Positions 21,195 to 31,988 are shown, counted from the first letter of the stretch. The stretch is DNA of 64,000 bases from Sanderia malayensis (GCA_013076295.1 RQOL01000426.1:1-64000); one strand, 5' to 3'. Numbers and translations: made by a program. The notes: generated from the letters alone by a model not told the origin.

Positions 21195-22150
21195 TTGTAG
21201 GGTTTGTATGGTAGGGTATGTATTGTAAGGTATGTATTGTAGGGTATGTATTGTAGGGTATGTATTGTAGGGTATGTATTGTACGGTATGTTATCTAGGG
21301 TATGTATTGTAGGGTATGTTATGTAGGGTATGTGTTGTAGGGTATGTATTGTAGGGTATGTATTGTAGGGTGTGTTGTAGGGTATGTTATGTAGGGTATG
21401 TGTTGTAGGGTATGTATTGTAGGGTATGTATTGTAGGGTTTGTATTGTAGGGTATGTTTTGTAGGGTATGTTATGTAGGGTATGTACTGTAGGGTATGTT
21501 ATGTAGGGTATGTATTGTAGGGTATGTTATCTAGGGTATGTGTTGTAGGGTATGTATTGTAAGGTATGTATTGTAAGGTATGTATCCTAGGGTATGTATC
21601 GTAGGGCATGTATTGTAGGGTTTGTATTGTGGGGTGTGTATTGTGGGGTATGTATTGTATGGTATGTATTGTAGTTCTGTATTGGAGGGTATGTCTTGTA
21701 GGGTATGTATTGTAGGGTATGTATTGTAGGGTATGTATTGTAGGTTATGTATAGCAGAGTATGTATTGTAGGGTTTGTATTGTAGGGTATGTATTGTAGG
21801 GTGTGTTCTAGGGTATGTTATGTAGGGTATGTGTTGTAGGGTATGTATTGTAGGGTATGTATTATAGGGTTTGTATTGTAGGGTATGTATTGTAGGATAT
21901 GTTATGTAGGGTATGTACTGTAGGGTATGTTATGTAGGGTATGTATTGTAGGATATGTTATCTAGGGTATGTGTTGTAGGGTATGTATTCTAGGGTATGT
22001 ATTGTAGGGTATGTATTGTAGGGTATGTTATGTAGGGTATGTATTGTACGGTATGTATTGTAGGGTATGTATTGTAAGGTATGTATTGTAAGGTATGTAG
22101 TGTAGGGTATGTATGTATTTATGTATGTAGGTATGTATGTATATATGTTT
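21195..22150 (+). repeat. 14-bp satellite and GTAT run
   Basis: TATTGTAGGGTATG arrays with TGTTATGTAGGG variants, opposite in orientation to the satellite at 17965-19708. Confidence 0.95.
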
Positions 22151-22257
22151 GGGCATGAGCGGCAGCGAATGCAGCGCGCGAAGCGCGCCAACCACATTAA
22201 ACTTTTGTTGCTTGGGGGGCTCCGGGGAGGGAGCGTAGCGACGGGGCCCCCGGCTAG
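22151..22257 (+). other. Helitron RTS
   Basis: GGGCATGAGCGGCAGCG, hairpin GCGCGCGAAGCGCGC, then CTCCGGGGAGGG..GGGGCCCCCGG-CTAG. The longer G/C runs allow a longer terminal stem than in other units. Confidence 0.85.
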
Positions 22258-23353
22258 TCTATATATACTATTCTACGATCACAGGTGACCAGGAGACGCT
22301 ACACAATGGGCCATTGTCTCCGGAAACAATTGACGTTCGAAAAAACAATGGCAACGTTCGACCAAACAATGGGATCAAAGGAGCGGGGCTTGATATCATA
22401 AAGGTTTTTTTTGGGTGCGAATGAGGGTGCAAATTGGTACAGAAATGACCGCTGCATTGTGCTGACCAAAGTAAGGTATGTGGCTAAATTCTACTCCAAG
22501 CGGTTCCGGAGTTATGGCCAATTTTATGTTCCGACTTTCTAGAAAGTTCCGCCGAGGGAGTTAATGAGATGCAAAACGAGCAGGGAGAAGCACGTGTTTT
22601 TTTAGTTGAACGGGCGGCAGGTTAAAGAAACTGCTGATACTGACGTTGATGCTGAACCCGATTCTGCTGCTGAATCCGTTGAACCCGATTCTGCGGCGGG
22701 TTTAAACGTGAATACGTGCCGGAAATCAATTGTAAAGACATGTCAATTGTTCTCAGGACCTGCTGAGACAGTTGGTGGACAATCATTTCAAGGTACTTCC
22801 TTTATTTAATTGTTTTGGGCATAAAATAGCACGAGTTTTGTTTTGTTTACCCTCACGCTTTGTGTGTTCAGCCCAGGGCCTAACCAAAACACGAAGACAA
22901 CTTTGATTTTCTCGGGTCGTTCTGGGCCGATTTTCTCCATTTAAACTTTCGAAAACTGTTTATTTACACAAGAACTAAAGTTATATGGCTTTGTTTTTTT
23001 TTGTTTTGTTGATTTTCCTCTGTTTTTGGACAGTTTTAGCCGAGTTTGGATTTTGCTGAAAAACACGAAATTTTCAAGCAACACACGTGTGTTTTGCATT
23101 TGCGAAGGTCAATTTTTAACCTGTCAAAACTTTGTTTTTTCACCCAACTACTTTCGAAAAATTTTCGCCAAGCTATTACCTTCATTTTGATATTTTCGTG
23201 GGTTCTGTAGGACGAAAATTCGCCACGTTAATTTAATTTGAAAGTTTTAGTGTTTTTGAAAGTACATTGATGAATTCATTTTTTCACTTTCAGAAGAAAC
23301 GGCTTTTAGGGGGGCGGCAGGGTGGGCCCTGAGTGGTCCCTTGCCAGGGGGAA
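22258..23353 (+). other. Helitron left terminal sequence of H2 (short type)
   Basis: Diverged from the others near the start (CACAGGTGACC in place of CACACGTGACC). Ends at the conserved GC-rich GGGGGGCGGCAGGGTGGG stretch before the satellite. Confidence 0.8.
22606..22809 (+). CDS. LTS ORF of H2 with acidic insert
   Basis: The downstream frame (GLNVNTCRKSIVKTCQ..GGQSFQ) matches the other LTS ORFs and keeps the AAG|GTACTTCC donor. Upstream, at about 22617-22695, an extra segment encodes an acidic repeat (ETADTDVDAEPDSAAESVEP..) and shifts the frame relative to VERAA. The insert resembles the acidic Glu/Pro/Ala repeats of tail gene T3. Confidence 0.4.
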   Translation: MNGRQVKETADTDVDAEPDSAAESVEPDSAAGLNVNTCRKSIVKTCQLFSGPAETVGGQSFQGTSFI

Positions 23354-23506
23354 GTATTGTAGGGTATGTATTGTAGGGTTTGTATTGTAGGTTATGTATT
23401 GTAGGGTATGTATTGTAGGGTATGTATTGTAGGGTTTGTATTGTAGGGTATGCATTGTAGGGTATGTATTGTAGGGTATGTATTGTAGGGTATGTATGTA
23501 TGTATC
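23354..23506 (+). repeat. Short 14-bp satellite in H2
   Basis: About ten monomers only, ending in a GTAT run. Confidence 0.9.
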
Positions 23507-23610
23507 GGCATGAGCGGCAGTGAATGCAGCGCGTGAAGTGTGCCAACCAGATTAAGCTTTGTCTACTTGACGGGCTCCGGGAAGGGAGCGAAGCGACCGA
23601 ACCCGGCCCA
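23507..23610 (+). repeat. RTS-like module lacking CTAG inside H2
   Basis: GGCATGAGCGGCAGTG, stem GCGCG/TGTGC (G-T pairs), ending ACCCGGCCCATGTATG. It lies between LTS and Rep, so the element carries an end-like module well inside. Confidence 0.8.
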
Positions 23611-23765
23611 TGTATGTATGTATGTATGTATGTATGTATGTATGTAGGGTATGTATGTAGGGTATGTATGTAAGGTATGTATATTATGTATAGTATTTAT
23701 ATATAGTATATAGGGTATGTATTGATGTATATATTTATGTATAGTATCTATAGTAAGTATGTTAA
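23611..23765 (+). repeat. (GTAT)n microsatellite, degenerate
   Basis: GTAT runs with GTAGGG interruptions decaying into ATAGTATTTATATA sequence. Confidence 0.9.
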
Positions 23766-25459
23766 TGTTAATATGTAATGCTTCTAATTTCTAACTTTTG
23801 TAATTCATCAAAAAAAACACACTGCAAAACAGACACTGTCCTTCTTTTTGAATAAATGATCTTCAATTAACAAATCTTAAAATGAACTCACCTCACTATA
23901 ATAATGTTCACAAGGAATGACCACAAACATTCACTTTATGTCTGGGCACCGGAAAAACAAGAAGAAACCATGTAATATACTTTATAGCATCTTGGCCCAT
24001 CTCAGTTCTTTTTATGTGGCCTCAAGTCTATTAATGTAAGTCATTTATTGTAATTGCAAATCATTAATTACCTCCACCTCATGTATTCACCCAGTCAAAC
24101 AACGTATTAAACTTCTTAACTTTGGTCAACCTTCCATGGCCAACTCCTTTTATTGGTATTTTTACCAACAGCAATATTTCTGAAGATATAACACATCACC
24201 AAAGATAAAATCAATGTACTTCATTCTCCATATGTCCGTGGTGGAACATGTTTTTCCTGTAGTTGTGTTCAACAACTTTCACCATCAAAATCCCCACAAC
24301 GCCATGGTGAGAAATGATCTATTTCTAGATATCTTCCAAAATAAAGTCCACCAAATTATTTCTTCTTATAGTTAGAGATTCCACAACGAACAACATCGTT
24401 TTTCTCTTCGCTGCCAAGTACATGCTGTTGCTCTTGTTCTTTTTAACTGTCTCACTGTCAAATGAATCATCATAATAATAACAACGAGGCACGCCACCAA
24501 ATAGAGGCCACAAAACTTTCAAATTTGCGCGAATTCAAAATAGCAATTGCGTGTTTACTTTCTTGCTACAGCAAATGTAAAATTTTTGTTCAACATCTAA
24601 CGTTGTTAGAAATTGAAAGAAAATAATAATAATATCGACAAAAAATTATCCATATATTCAGAAAAAATTTGTTTTTCTTTGTTATTGGTAAGTTGAATGT
24701 TGACATTTACCTTTCCTAAACAATCCATATTTACACCAACAGCGTCTTCTTTAAAGCCAGGTTATCTTTCATTGTCTTTTTTACCGTTTCTCTCATCTGG
24801 TTTTTAGCGTTTCTGTCATCTGGCTTCTGGGTTAATATCCAGCCAGTTTTGTTGTAAAGTAAAGTAAAGTAAAGTGAAGTTTTTATATAAAGTAAGTATT
24901 TCACTCCTTCACTTCAGCATGACATTTTATTCTTATTTCAATCAACACAATAATATACAAGTTAAACATGTTAAACATTCCTTAGTATTAATGGCAACTT
25001 TCTCTTTACAAGTTAATAAATTCATCCAAATCATCTTTTTTCTTTTCTGAAAACAGGGTTTCAAGAAAGTTCATTCCTCAAAATATTTGGTGAGTGTCAC
25101 AACCATTGTTGTTACACAAAGCCTATTTTAATTAATGTTTAAATGCATCACCCTGTAATGTACATTGATATCCCAAATCTGAAGCTTAACTACTTAGCTG
25201 AACAATCGCAACAATTTCTTATCAATAAAAAGCAAATTAACTGCATAATGCAAATAAAATCTAGCCTTCACAAACATATCAAACATTTCTTACAATTATG
25301 CTATAAATTATTTATTTTATCTTGCAGCTCACCACAAAACAACAAAACCCATCCACTTGCTCACAAAAATCACTCTTATTTCAAATATTAACATTTTCAT
25401 TTAAATTGGTTTGCATATAAAACACATTTTTTTTCTTTTTTTATATCATCTCTCGCAAA
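23766..25459 (-). pseudogene. 5' region of H2 with antisense gene Y remnants
   Basis: Homologous to H1 16059-14112. On the minus strand the PLFGGVPRC..NSMYLAAKRK exon (24522-24325) is open, the last exon keeps its donor (GTGAG|GTGAGT near 23892) but not its acceptor, and the EKPDDRNAK exon (about 24860-24722) is frameshifted. No further genes seen up to the Rep start. Confidence 0.4.
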
Positions 25460-25975
25460 ATGCCAAAAAAAGCCAGAAAAAGCATCACCGGCTCAAGGCG
25501 CTGCGATCAAGTAAGGAAAGCAAATCGCCGAAGTCGTGAGAATAACCAACAGCCTCATCCAGTTCATTTACCACATGATAATATGGTACAGGGAGCAGTG
25601 AATGATCTTCACCAGTTGCAGCAAGAATACCCTCAGCAACCAGCCCGAGAATATCAACCACTACCAGTTCATTATCCACAGATGCAGGCATTGTATGTGC
25701 CATGGCAACTACCTGCGATGCTTCCCCACTATGGACTTATAGCAGTACCACAACCAATAAACATTGGCTTACAATATCCTGCAGCACTGGCCCCTCAACT
25801 TCAGGTACACAGCTTGATAATTTCTGCTAAACTTTTCCAATCACGTCAACCATATATTATACAGCTTTTTGTAATTAAAAACTATCAAAATTAAATCAGT
25901 TATTATATCAACCACATTATCAATATTTTTTCATCCGCAGATACCACCGATGGTTATGCAGTTGCAACCACCCCT
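25460..25975 (+). pseudogene. Rep exon 1 and partial exon 2 of H2
   Basis: ATG at 25460, MPKKARKSITGSRRCDQVRK, then a Gln/Pro-rich run to LAPQLQ and donor CTTCAG|GTACAC at 25804. The next exon starts at 25941 (IPPMVMQLQPPL) and is cut at about 25975, where sequence jumps to the post-helicase tail. Exon 1 is intact here and frameshifted in H1. Without later exons the product has no Rep or helicase activity. Confidence 0.8.
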
Positions 25976-26920
25976 TGCAGTTGCGACCAACAGGACATTA
26001 CACCCTCCACATGTCCAGGGGTGACTGCACCACACACAGCAGTCGGCACAGTCCTGAATCCTGCGTAGCGCCCGATTATTAAGAGTTGTGCGTTGCCATT
26101 TTCTCCGATATTGCCTATGGGAAAGTGGATTTCCTTACTCTGTGAAAACTGCAAGTTGTCCCTTAAGGATAGTTACTTTTCGCAAAACATCGCACTATCA
26201 AGAACATCCCCCCCTCTCCTTTTAATACATGAAAACTTGATCTAAAATCTATAGAGGCCCCTTTAGTGTTTACTGTCATATACTTCCTAATTTCAATTGC
26301 ACTTTTCACCAACAAGGAAAACTCGAACAAAGGTTACTCCTTGACGCTGGTGTTCGAGCTTTTAACTAATGTAACCGTTAATCTTATTCTTTTTTTTGCT
26401 ATGTACAAACGTAATCCTCAAAACAAACGACCCCGGTTATTGAAAGAATACATTCACGCCGTGGCAGAGATGTATGCTTGCTGAGAGTGAAGTGCTATTG
26501 AAGAATCCAAATTGAGGTACTGTCATTTTGCTAAAAGCGTCGCTTAACCAATCAATTTTGCAACATGAAATACGGATTGTATGGATCAATTTTTATTGAT
26601 ATTGACAATTCACCAATTTTAATAGTAGACTATATCATCACTCAACCTTTCGCATTTGTACTTCGCATACAATACAAATATCTATCCACGTCCTTTCAAA
26701 ACATGTTTTTTGTACTGTATTGTATATCTTTCAGATCTTCTTCAATGATTATATAAATCTCCATTCAATAATATCGTAACAAAATTTATTGACTTCGTTT
26801 TTAATTAGATGCATTTCTACTAACATCATTGAAACGAGGCGAGACTTCTGTCTCTCATTTCAAACGCCTTTGTGCTATCTATATATGATTTTCATCTATG
26901 TTATGTCTCATCATCGCACT
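25976..26920 (+). other. H2 tail, proximal part
   Basis: Matches H1 7785-6890 and H3 36630-37640. Holds the 72-codon frame at 26266-26484 (MFTVIYFLISIALFTNKENS..AEMYAC) and another at 26565-26756, both present in other copies without evidence of selection. The post-helicase hairpin lies in the deleted part. Confidence 0.35.
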
Positions 26921-27493
26921 ATTGATGCCTGTCGGGTCTAAGTTTTTGTCTGCCAACAAATGGCATCCAGTTGGATTTTGTTGCTGAACTCAATGAAATT
27001 ATACCTCATAAATCCTTCCTGGCTCAAAGGAAACAACTACCTTGCTGTTCACCAAAGGTAAGTCAGCTTCATTTTCATTTTGGACAATCAAACAATGGGT
27101 ATTTAGATTTATAACCCAATTTGATACTGAAATGACAGAAAATAAAGCTCATGTATACCCTTATTGACTTAAAGGAGAAAGCTAGGCTGCTATGAATCAG
27201 AGGTCAACAATGTATATTTTCATTTCCATCCCTTTCAATCTGATATGTTGAGTGGAAATTGCTTAGCTTAGGCCATTTCTACTTTACTCACGGTTTACAT
27301 ATAGTTTGTTAGGCCAGAATTCTGGAAATTTTCCAATGTTTTTTCAATACTTTGTTTTCAGAAGAAATGTGCATTGCTCTACCAACATCTTCCTGGGGCT
27401 TTTATTTCCGTGAATATAGTTCCTAACCAATTTATTGACTTTGTGGCTGCCTTCTTTGATTTACAAGAAAAGCTCATTGATATCCCCACATGA
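26921..27493 (+). CDS. Tail exons A' and B' in H2
   Basis: A' reads CLPTNGIQLDFVAELNEIIP..LPCCSPK and ends 27057 at ACCAAAG|GTAAGT. B' starts 27362 after TTTTCAG and reads KKCALLYQHLPGAFISVNI..DFVAAFFDLQEKLIDIPT, stop 27491-27493. The splice joins them in phase. Unknown protein. Confidence 0.5.
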
Positions 27494-28250
27494 ACCTGCT
27501 TTCAAATTTGTGTTTATTGAAGATGTTTAATAGTTGTGATGTACATGAAGGAAACCAGTGAAAGTCAAGTTCAAACCCTCGGAAAAATCCACACTTTATT
27601 TGCTTACCACCTTCCTCATCGCACATGCATTGCATATCTCTTTTGTCTACCACACTCATTAAATTTTCTATTTTTTGTACAGGTTCATTTAGTTAAAGGC
27701 AATGGAAAATTCAGTCTATGGTTAAAATGTTCTCTTCAAATTATTTCCCAAGTCAGGTATAATATTCCAGGTATGGGGCTCTCTGTTCCAGATCAATCGA
27801 TAAATCAATTAATGCACCCTAATTGAAAAGCAGACTGAATAAATAAAGGCTGAATACTATTTCTACATTGACTATCACTAAATGTTTTCTTAACAAATCA
27901 CTTACAGTCTTCTAATCCTGTACGTACTTAATTCTTCCTCATTGTCACTTAATGATGTTCCTTATCAGGCAGATGTGTTATCGTAAACTCAGTGTGCCAG
28001 GCACAGACGGCAATGATTTCACAACCATTACAGCACAACATTTTCAAATTTAGTGAGAAGCATACATTGTATCAATCATTGTATCCACCAAATGCCAAAC
28101 TTAAAATTAAAGACCTTTTACAACTACAAAGTGGTCAAAGGATCTCAAAATAACGAACTTAAACAACTACGCCCTCAGCGGGGTTCCTTTTAAAAAAACG
28201 TGTATTCTCAACGCAATTGTAATTTGTAATTCTAATAGTAATCGCATAAT
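27494..28250 (+). other. H2 tail with small exon candidates
   Basis: A short exon-like frame follows TTTTTGTACAG near 27683 (VHLVKGNGKFSLWLKCSLQI..), and another after TTATCAG near 27969 (QMCYRKLSVPGTDGNDFTTI..). About 650 bp present in H1, H3 and H4 is missing near 28085. No product can be assigned. Confidence 0.35.
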
Positions 28251-28299
28251 TCCAAGTTTTGTTGCTCTTGAAAACTGCAAAAACAATACAATCGATGCA

Positions 28300-28470
28300 G
28301 CACCAGGTAATGTCCTCGAGCGAATACGCCGATTTTCACGGGAATTTCGGCGTCCTAGCAACAACAATAGCGGCGCGAAATTTAAAACTTCTCTTGCGTC
28401 ATAGAGGACTTAGCGTGCGTAAAAAATTTTTTAAACTCACAACAAGAAAAACAACAATTTACGTAAGTAC
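28300..28470 (+). promoter_or_regulatory. Promoter-like patch with E2F-like site (H2)
   Basis: GTCCTAGCAAC and GGCGGCGCGAAATTT (an E2F-like TTTCGCGCC on the other strand) precede a donor-like CAATTTAC|GTAAGTAC near 28461. The position relative to T3 is as in H1, H3 and H4. Confidence 0.35.
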
Positions 28471-28894
28471 ATGTATTTTTAATGTTGCTTTTACTTTCAC
28501 ATGAAAATACAGGCTATTTATAACTAAAGAGCTTTAAAAAAGCTCAAAGTGCTATATTTTATGTCACAATTGTCATTGCAGTGGATATTATCACAATAAC
28601 AATTTTATCCTTAACAGGTTCACTTCAAAAACATAATTTTTGCGACTACTGCTACCGTAAGTTCATGTATTCAGTTCTGCGTGTTCTGCCTGCCTTTAGT
28701 CTCTCCTCTTCATTGTAAGAAAGATAATTATTATTCATTATCTGCAGAAAATGAAAGTGTGTCATATTAATACATTAAAAGTATATATTATTGTAACATC
28801 AACACAACTGTACAGGCAAATTGAAACAACCGATACCCTATTAACTCACCTTTCATTGAATGACAATGACAATTTATTTATATATAGTTCTAAC

Positions 28895-29666
28895 ATGGAT
28901 ACTGAAAATGAAGTTGTCATGACTGACAATGCTGAAGCAGTTGAGACCAAGGACGCTGAAGTGGTTGAGACCGAGGACGCCGAAACAATGGAGCCTGAAG
29001 TGGCCAACACTGTTGCAAAGGAACCAACAGTGGTTTATTGTGGCGAAGAAACCAAGGTAACATTGAAAAATACTTTCATCGATATATTGATAAATCTAAA
29101 TAAATATTATGCATAGATTATGAAATTGCTTTACAAGGAAAACAATTGTATCCTATGCCAGTCACTGTTTTTAATATATTGTTGTCATATTAATCCTAGC
29201 TAATCGACTTTAGTGATATTGCATCACTAAAAAGGCAATGTGCCTTCAAATTCAATGCCATCAAAAGAGGAACAAAATTTCACTTTGTAAGCACTGAAGG
29301 CAGGCATCTAACGAAGGAAGAAATAGCGTAAGTTGCAATGCAAAATTCCCATCTCATCTGTGAAACATACCAATAAATAATATAATATACAATAATTAAT
29401 GGAAGCTTCATCCCATATGAAGAGAGTAGTGATATATTGATATATTAATAAATTAATATATATTTCACAAAGGATGAAATAGCGTAGATTGCAATGCAAA
29501 ATTCCCATCTCATCTGTCTGTATAACATATTGCTTACTTTTAGCTCCTTCTGTACCAATGTGTTCTTCTCTACAGGACATGTCATCAAATAAATATAAAA
29601 ATTGTTACAAAAAAAAGATTCAAAACACAAAGAAAACAACAAAAAAAAACAAAGAAAAAGAAATAG
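28895..29666 (+). CDS. Tail gene T3 in H2 (three exons, about 126 aa)
   Basis: Exons 28895-29056, 29200-29327 and 29576-29666. Exon 1: MDTENEVVMTDNAEAVET.. acidic repeats, then PTVVYCGEETK. Exon 2: LIDFSDIASLKRQCAFKF..KRGTKFHFVS..HLTKEEIA. Exon 3: Lys/Gln-rich with stop TAG. All introns are GT..AG, and the frame is open across all three exons. The acidic part differs in length and sequence between copies while exon 2 is conserved. A long A run in exon 3 could shift the end to a longer frame containing RCMWADVPTKEIL. Confidence 0.6.
29361..29520 (+). repeat. Local duplication with helicase-derived filler in H2
   Basis: The sequence around the exon 2 donor of T3 (about 29311-29360) is repeated at 29466-29519. 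The intervening part contains, at 29399-29422, 23 bases identical to the antisense of the helicase Walker B region (compare 9130-9152), then AT-rich filler. Confidence 0.7.
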
Positions 29667-29739
29667 AAGCACACACCAGGTGCATGTGGGCAGATGTGCC
29701 AACAAAAGAAATATTGTCGTTGGTGAGGGGCACAAACAT

Positions 29740-30560
29740 TCACAAAAGGTAATTGTAAGTGTAATTGTGTTCATGTTTGTTGTTTGTTCGTTTTCTTTCC
29801 CTGTTATTTGTTTGTTTTGATAAACTGTTAAATTGTGTACAACGGTAAATTAGAATAATAATTAATAATAATAACATTGCAAAAATAATAACAAGACTAT
29901 TTCTTTTGAAAAACGATGCATTCCGCCAACAAATATTTATCACCGACACTCTTCTTGGACATGCTGTGACACAAACCCTAAAAATTTGCAAGAAATGTAT
30001 TTCAAAAACCTGTCTTTATAAATGAACTAAATGTGGCCTTTGGGATGCATAATGATCTCTTATAATTCAATATACTTACCTGAAAAACAGTCAAAAATTG
30101 CCTGCATTGACATCGTACCACACAAATCCCATACGAAGAGAGTAGCACAGAGAGTACCTAAAATTCACGAATAATACGTGTAATAAAACGTAAGTAGCGC
30201 AGAATCATATCTCATTTTCCAATGCGAACAATGTATTATATCTCTAGCATCCGTTTTTCTCAAATGTGGCCTATTCTCAAGGAATTCGTGGTCAAATACT
30301 ATATTTGCTAAAGTCTTATACGCTAGAAAAATGAATCAAAACCTTCACAGAAACGCTATAGATTATTTTAAAGATGTAACCTGAAAGATCGCATTGATAT
30401 AATACGATCTGGAAAACCTACTTACCATCGCCAGTGACCCACTCACAGAACAGAAAAGATGAAAGGAAGGACGCATTGCCTTGCCTTGCCACATGTTCTT
30501 TGTTCAGTTGAGTTCTCTTGGGTTGGGTGTTGGGTTGATTGTTAGTCAATCCAGCTCAAT
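29740..30560 (-). pseudogene. Tail antisense gene L in H2
   Basis: Minus-strand counterpart of H1 2069-2694. The donor CTTCAG-like TTTTTCAG|GTAAGTATATTG (near 30083) and acceptor TTTTTAGGGTTTGTG remain, but the last donor is changed (CAAAAGAAATAG). A frame at 29991-29740 with a hydrophobic stretch (NSLVIIFAMLLLLI) is also open in H1 but not in H3/H4. Confidence 0.35.
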
Positions 30561-31883
30561 CAAATAATTACGTCCAAACGAGACGACATAACAATAGAAT
30601 TTGTGGTGTGATTTTGATTTATGCTATGTTACGTCAACGTAGCAATTTCTCATGCTGGTCGTGGTTGTGCTGTCCGAATATTCGTTTCCCAAATCTTGGA
30701 TCGCAACGGAACTTGATGCTGTAATAAGAGAAAGTAAAGCTGAGAGAAACATTCATTTTGCCGCAGCCCAGGAGTAAGTAGCCTTTATTTTTAGTTTCAC
30801 CCCATTCAAGTTCCCATATAATTGCTTAGGAGGCCAATTGTATTTCACTCATTGTTAACATATAACTTCTTCAGGCCAAAATTGACAACTCCCCTTATGT
30901 TTCATGGCTCTTTATACTTAATGATTTGGGAAAGAGTGTTTAATGCCGTACCCACATGGCTTTAATTTTGTTATAATTTTTTCCTTGACGATTCTTTTCA
31001 CTTTGTGGCTGCCTTCTTTGCCTTACCAGCCAAGCCCAATACTCCTATCAAGCTCCTTTCACCATGCAATTCCCATCCCATTGATGATGATTATGAAGTA
31101 TTTTTGCATTCGTCATCCACCGTGTCCGTGTATTCATCCACGTTAAATGGACCCTCTTAATCGTGTGAAGGAAAGGAGACTATTGTTACTTGAGTCAAAC
31201 TTACTTTTTGCTATGAGGGCTTTTAATATATTCTTAATTCTACGTTACAATACAGTGAAGAAAGTCCCGATTGTTATTCCAGTTAAACAAAGTCGCTAAT
31301 TATGAAAGAGCAATTTTTCAATAACAACATATTCAGCTCACAAGGGCTATTTTATCCAAATATAATTCCTTATTAACCTTGATAGTATTATACCAACATA
31401 CTAAATAGAATATAATTTGTCTCTTTCACTTTGTAGATCTACTGATGTACATCATTATACAAATGCAAGTATTGGAGACTTCATACCTATTGATTTGTCA
31501 AAATCCAATGCATCAATATCATCTTATCATGGAAAGAAAACCATACCTCTGGAAGTCAACATTAATTTAAATTCTGGATGCTCATCATAGATGTTCCTTT
31601 ACTGTTTGTATTAGGTTGACAACCTACCACAGCCAAGTGTCAATGCATGCACTCAACTAATAGCAGACTAATTGTTGTTCTCCCTAAAACAAAACAAACT
31701 TTGATCTGGCATCTTATCTACTGTACCATCAGTACGAGGCTTACCTGATGAAAACGAGGATTTTCAAATGAAAACGAGGCTGATCGCTAAAACTAATTTC
31801 CATGCATGTTAAACACTACAATCGTGACAATAGATAGACAGGGGAGCGACGGCGAGCCAAACCACTGTACGTGGGGTGGGAAA
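30561..31883 (+). other. H2 distal tail with rightward exon fragments
   Basis: Contains exon A-type sequence (WIATELDAVIRESKAER.. donor CAGGA|GTAAGTAG near 30774), an FVAAFFALPAKPNTP frame near 31005-31140 and a frame after CTTTGTAG near 31437 (STDVHHYTNAS..DFIPIDLSK). CCAAT and ACGTC motifs near 30545-30590 suggest a divergent promoter with gene L. Unrecognised product. Confidence 0.4.
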
Positions 31884-31988
31884 GGGCATGAGCGTCTGTG
31901 AATGCAGCGCACGAAGTGTGTCAACCACATTAAACTTTTGTTACTTGAGGGACTCCGGGAAGCGAGCGTAGCGAGCGCCCCCGGCTAG
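31884..31988 (+). other. Helitron RTS of H2
   Basis: GGGCATGAGCGTCTGTG, weak stem GCGCA/TGTGT (with G-T pairs), GGGACTCCGGGAAGCG..CCCCCGG-CTAG. Confidence 0.85.

Larger units (their letters stand above)
21195..22257 (+). mobile_element. 3' part of a plus-strand Helitron unit, interrupted at its satellite
   Basis: Starts within plus-oriented satellite (21195-22110), then a short GTAT run (22110-22150), then a complete RTS ending CTAG at 22254-22257. Its LTS is missing from this side: the minus array begins at 21194. Best read as a unit into whose satellite the minus array inserted. Confidence 0.7.
22258..31988 (+). mobile_element. Helitron H2, internally deleted derivative (9.7 kb)
   Basis: Starts TCTATATATACTATTC and ends CTAG at 31985-31988. 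Order: short-type LTS, satellite, RTS-like module without CTAG, GTAT run, 5' region with antisense exons, Rep exon 1 and part of exon 2, then directly the tail. All Rep catalytic and helicase exons (about 5.8 kb in H1) are gone. It could move only if supplied in trans (inference). Confidence 0.85.

Noticed and set aside
29740..29991. Transmembrane protein from the NSLVIIFAMLLLLI frame
   Set aside because: Open in H1 and H2 but not in H3 or H4, crosses a conserved splice acceptor, and the hydrophobic part comes from AT-rich sequence.
1..31988. Palindromic sequencing or assembly artefact around 21194
   Set aside because: The arms differ by many substitutions, a MITE, a 5.8-kb deletion and different satellites, and the centre is a proper A|TC Helitron border.
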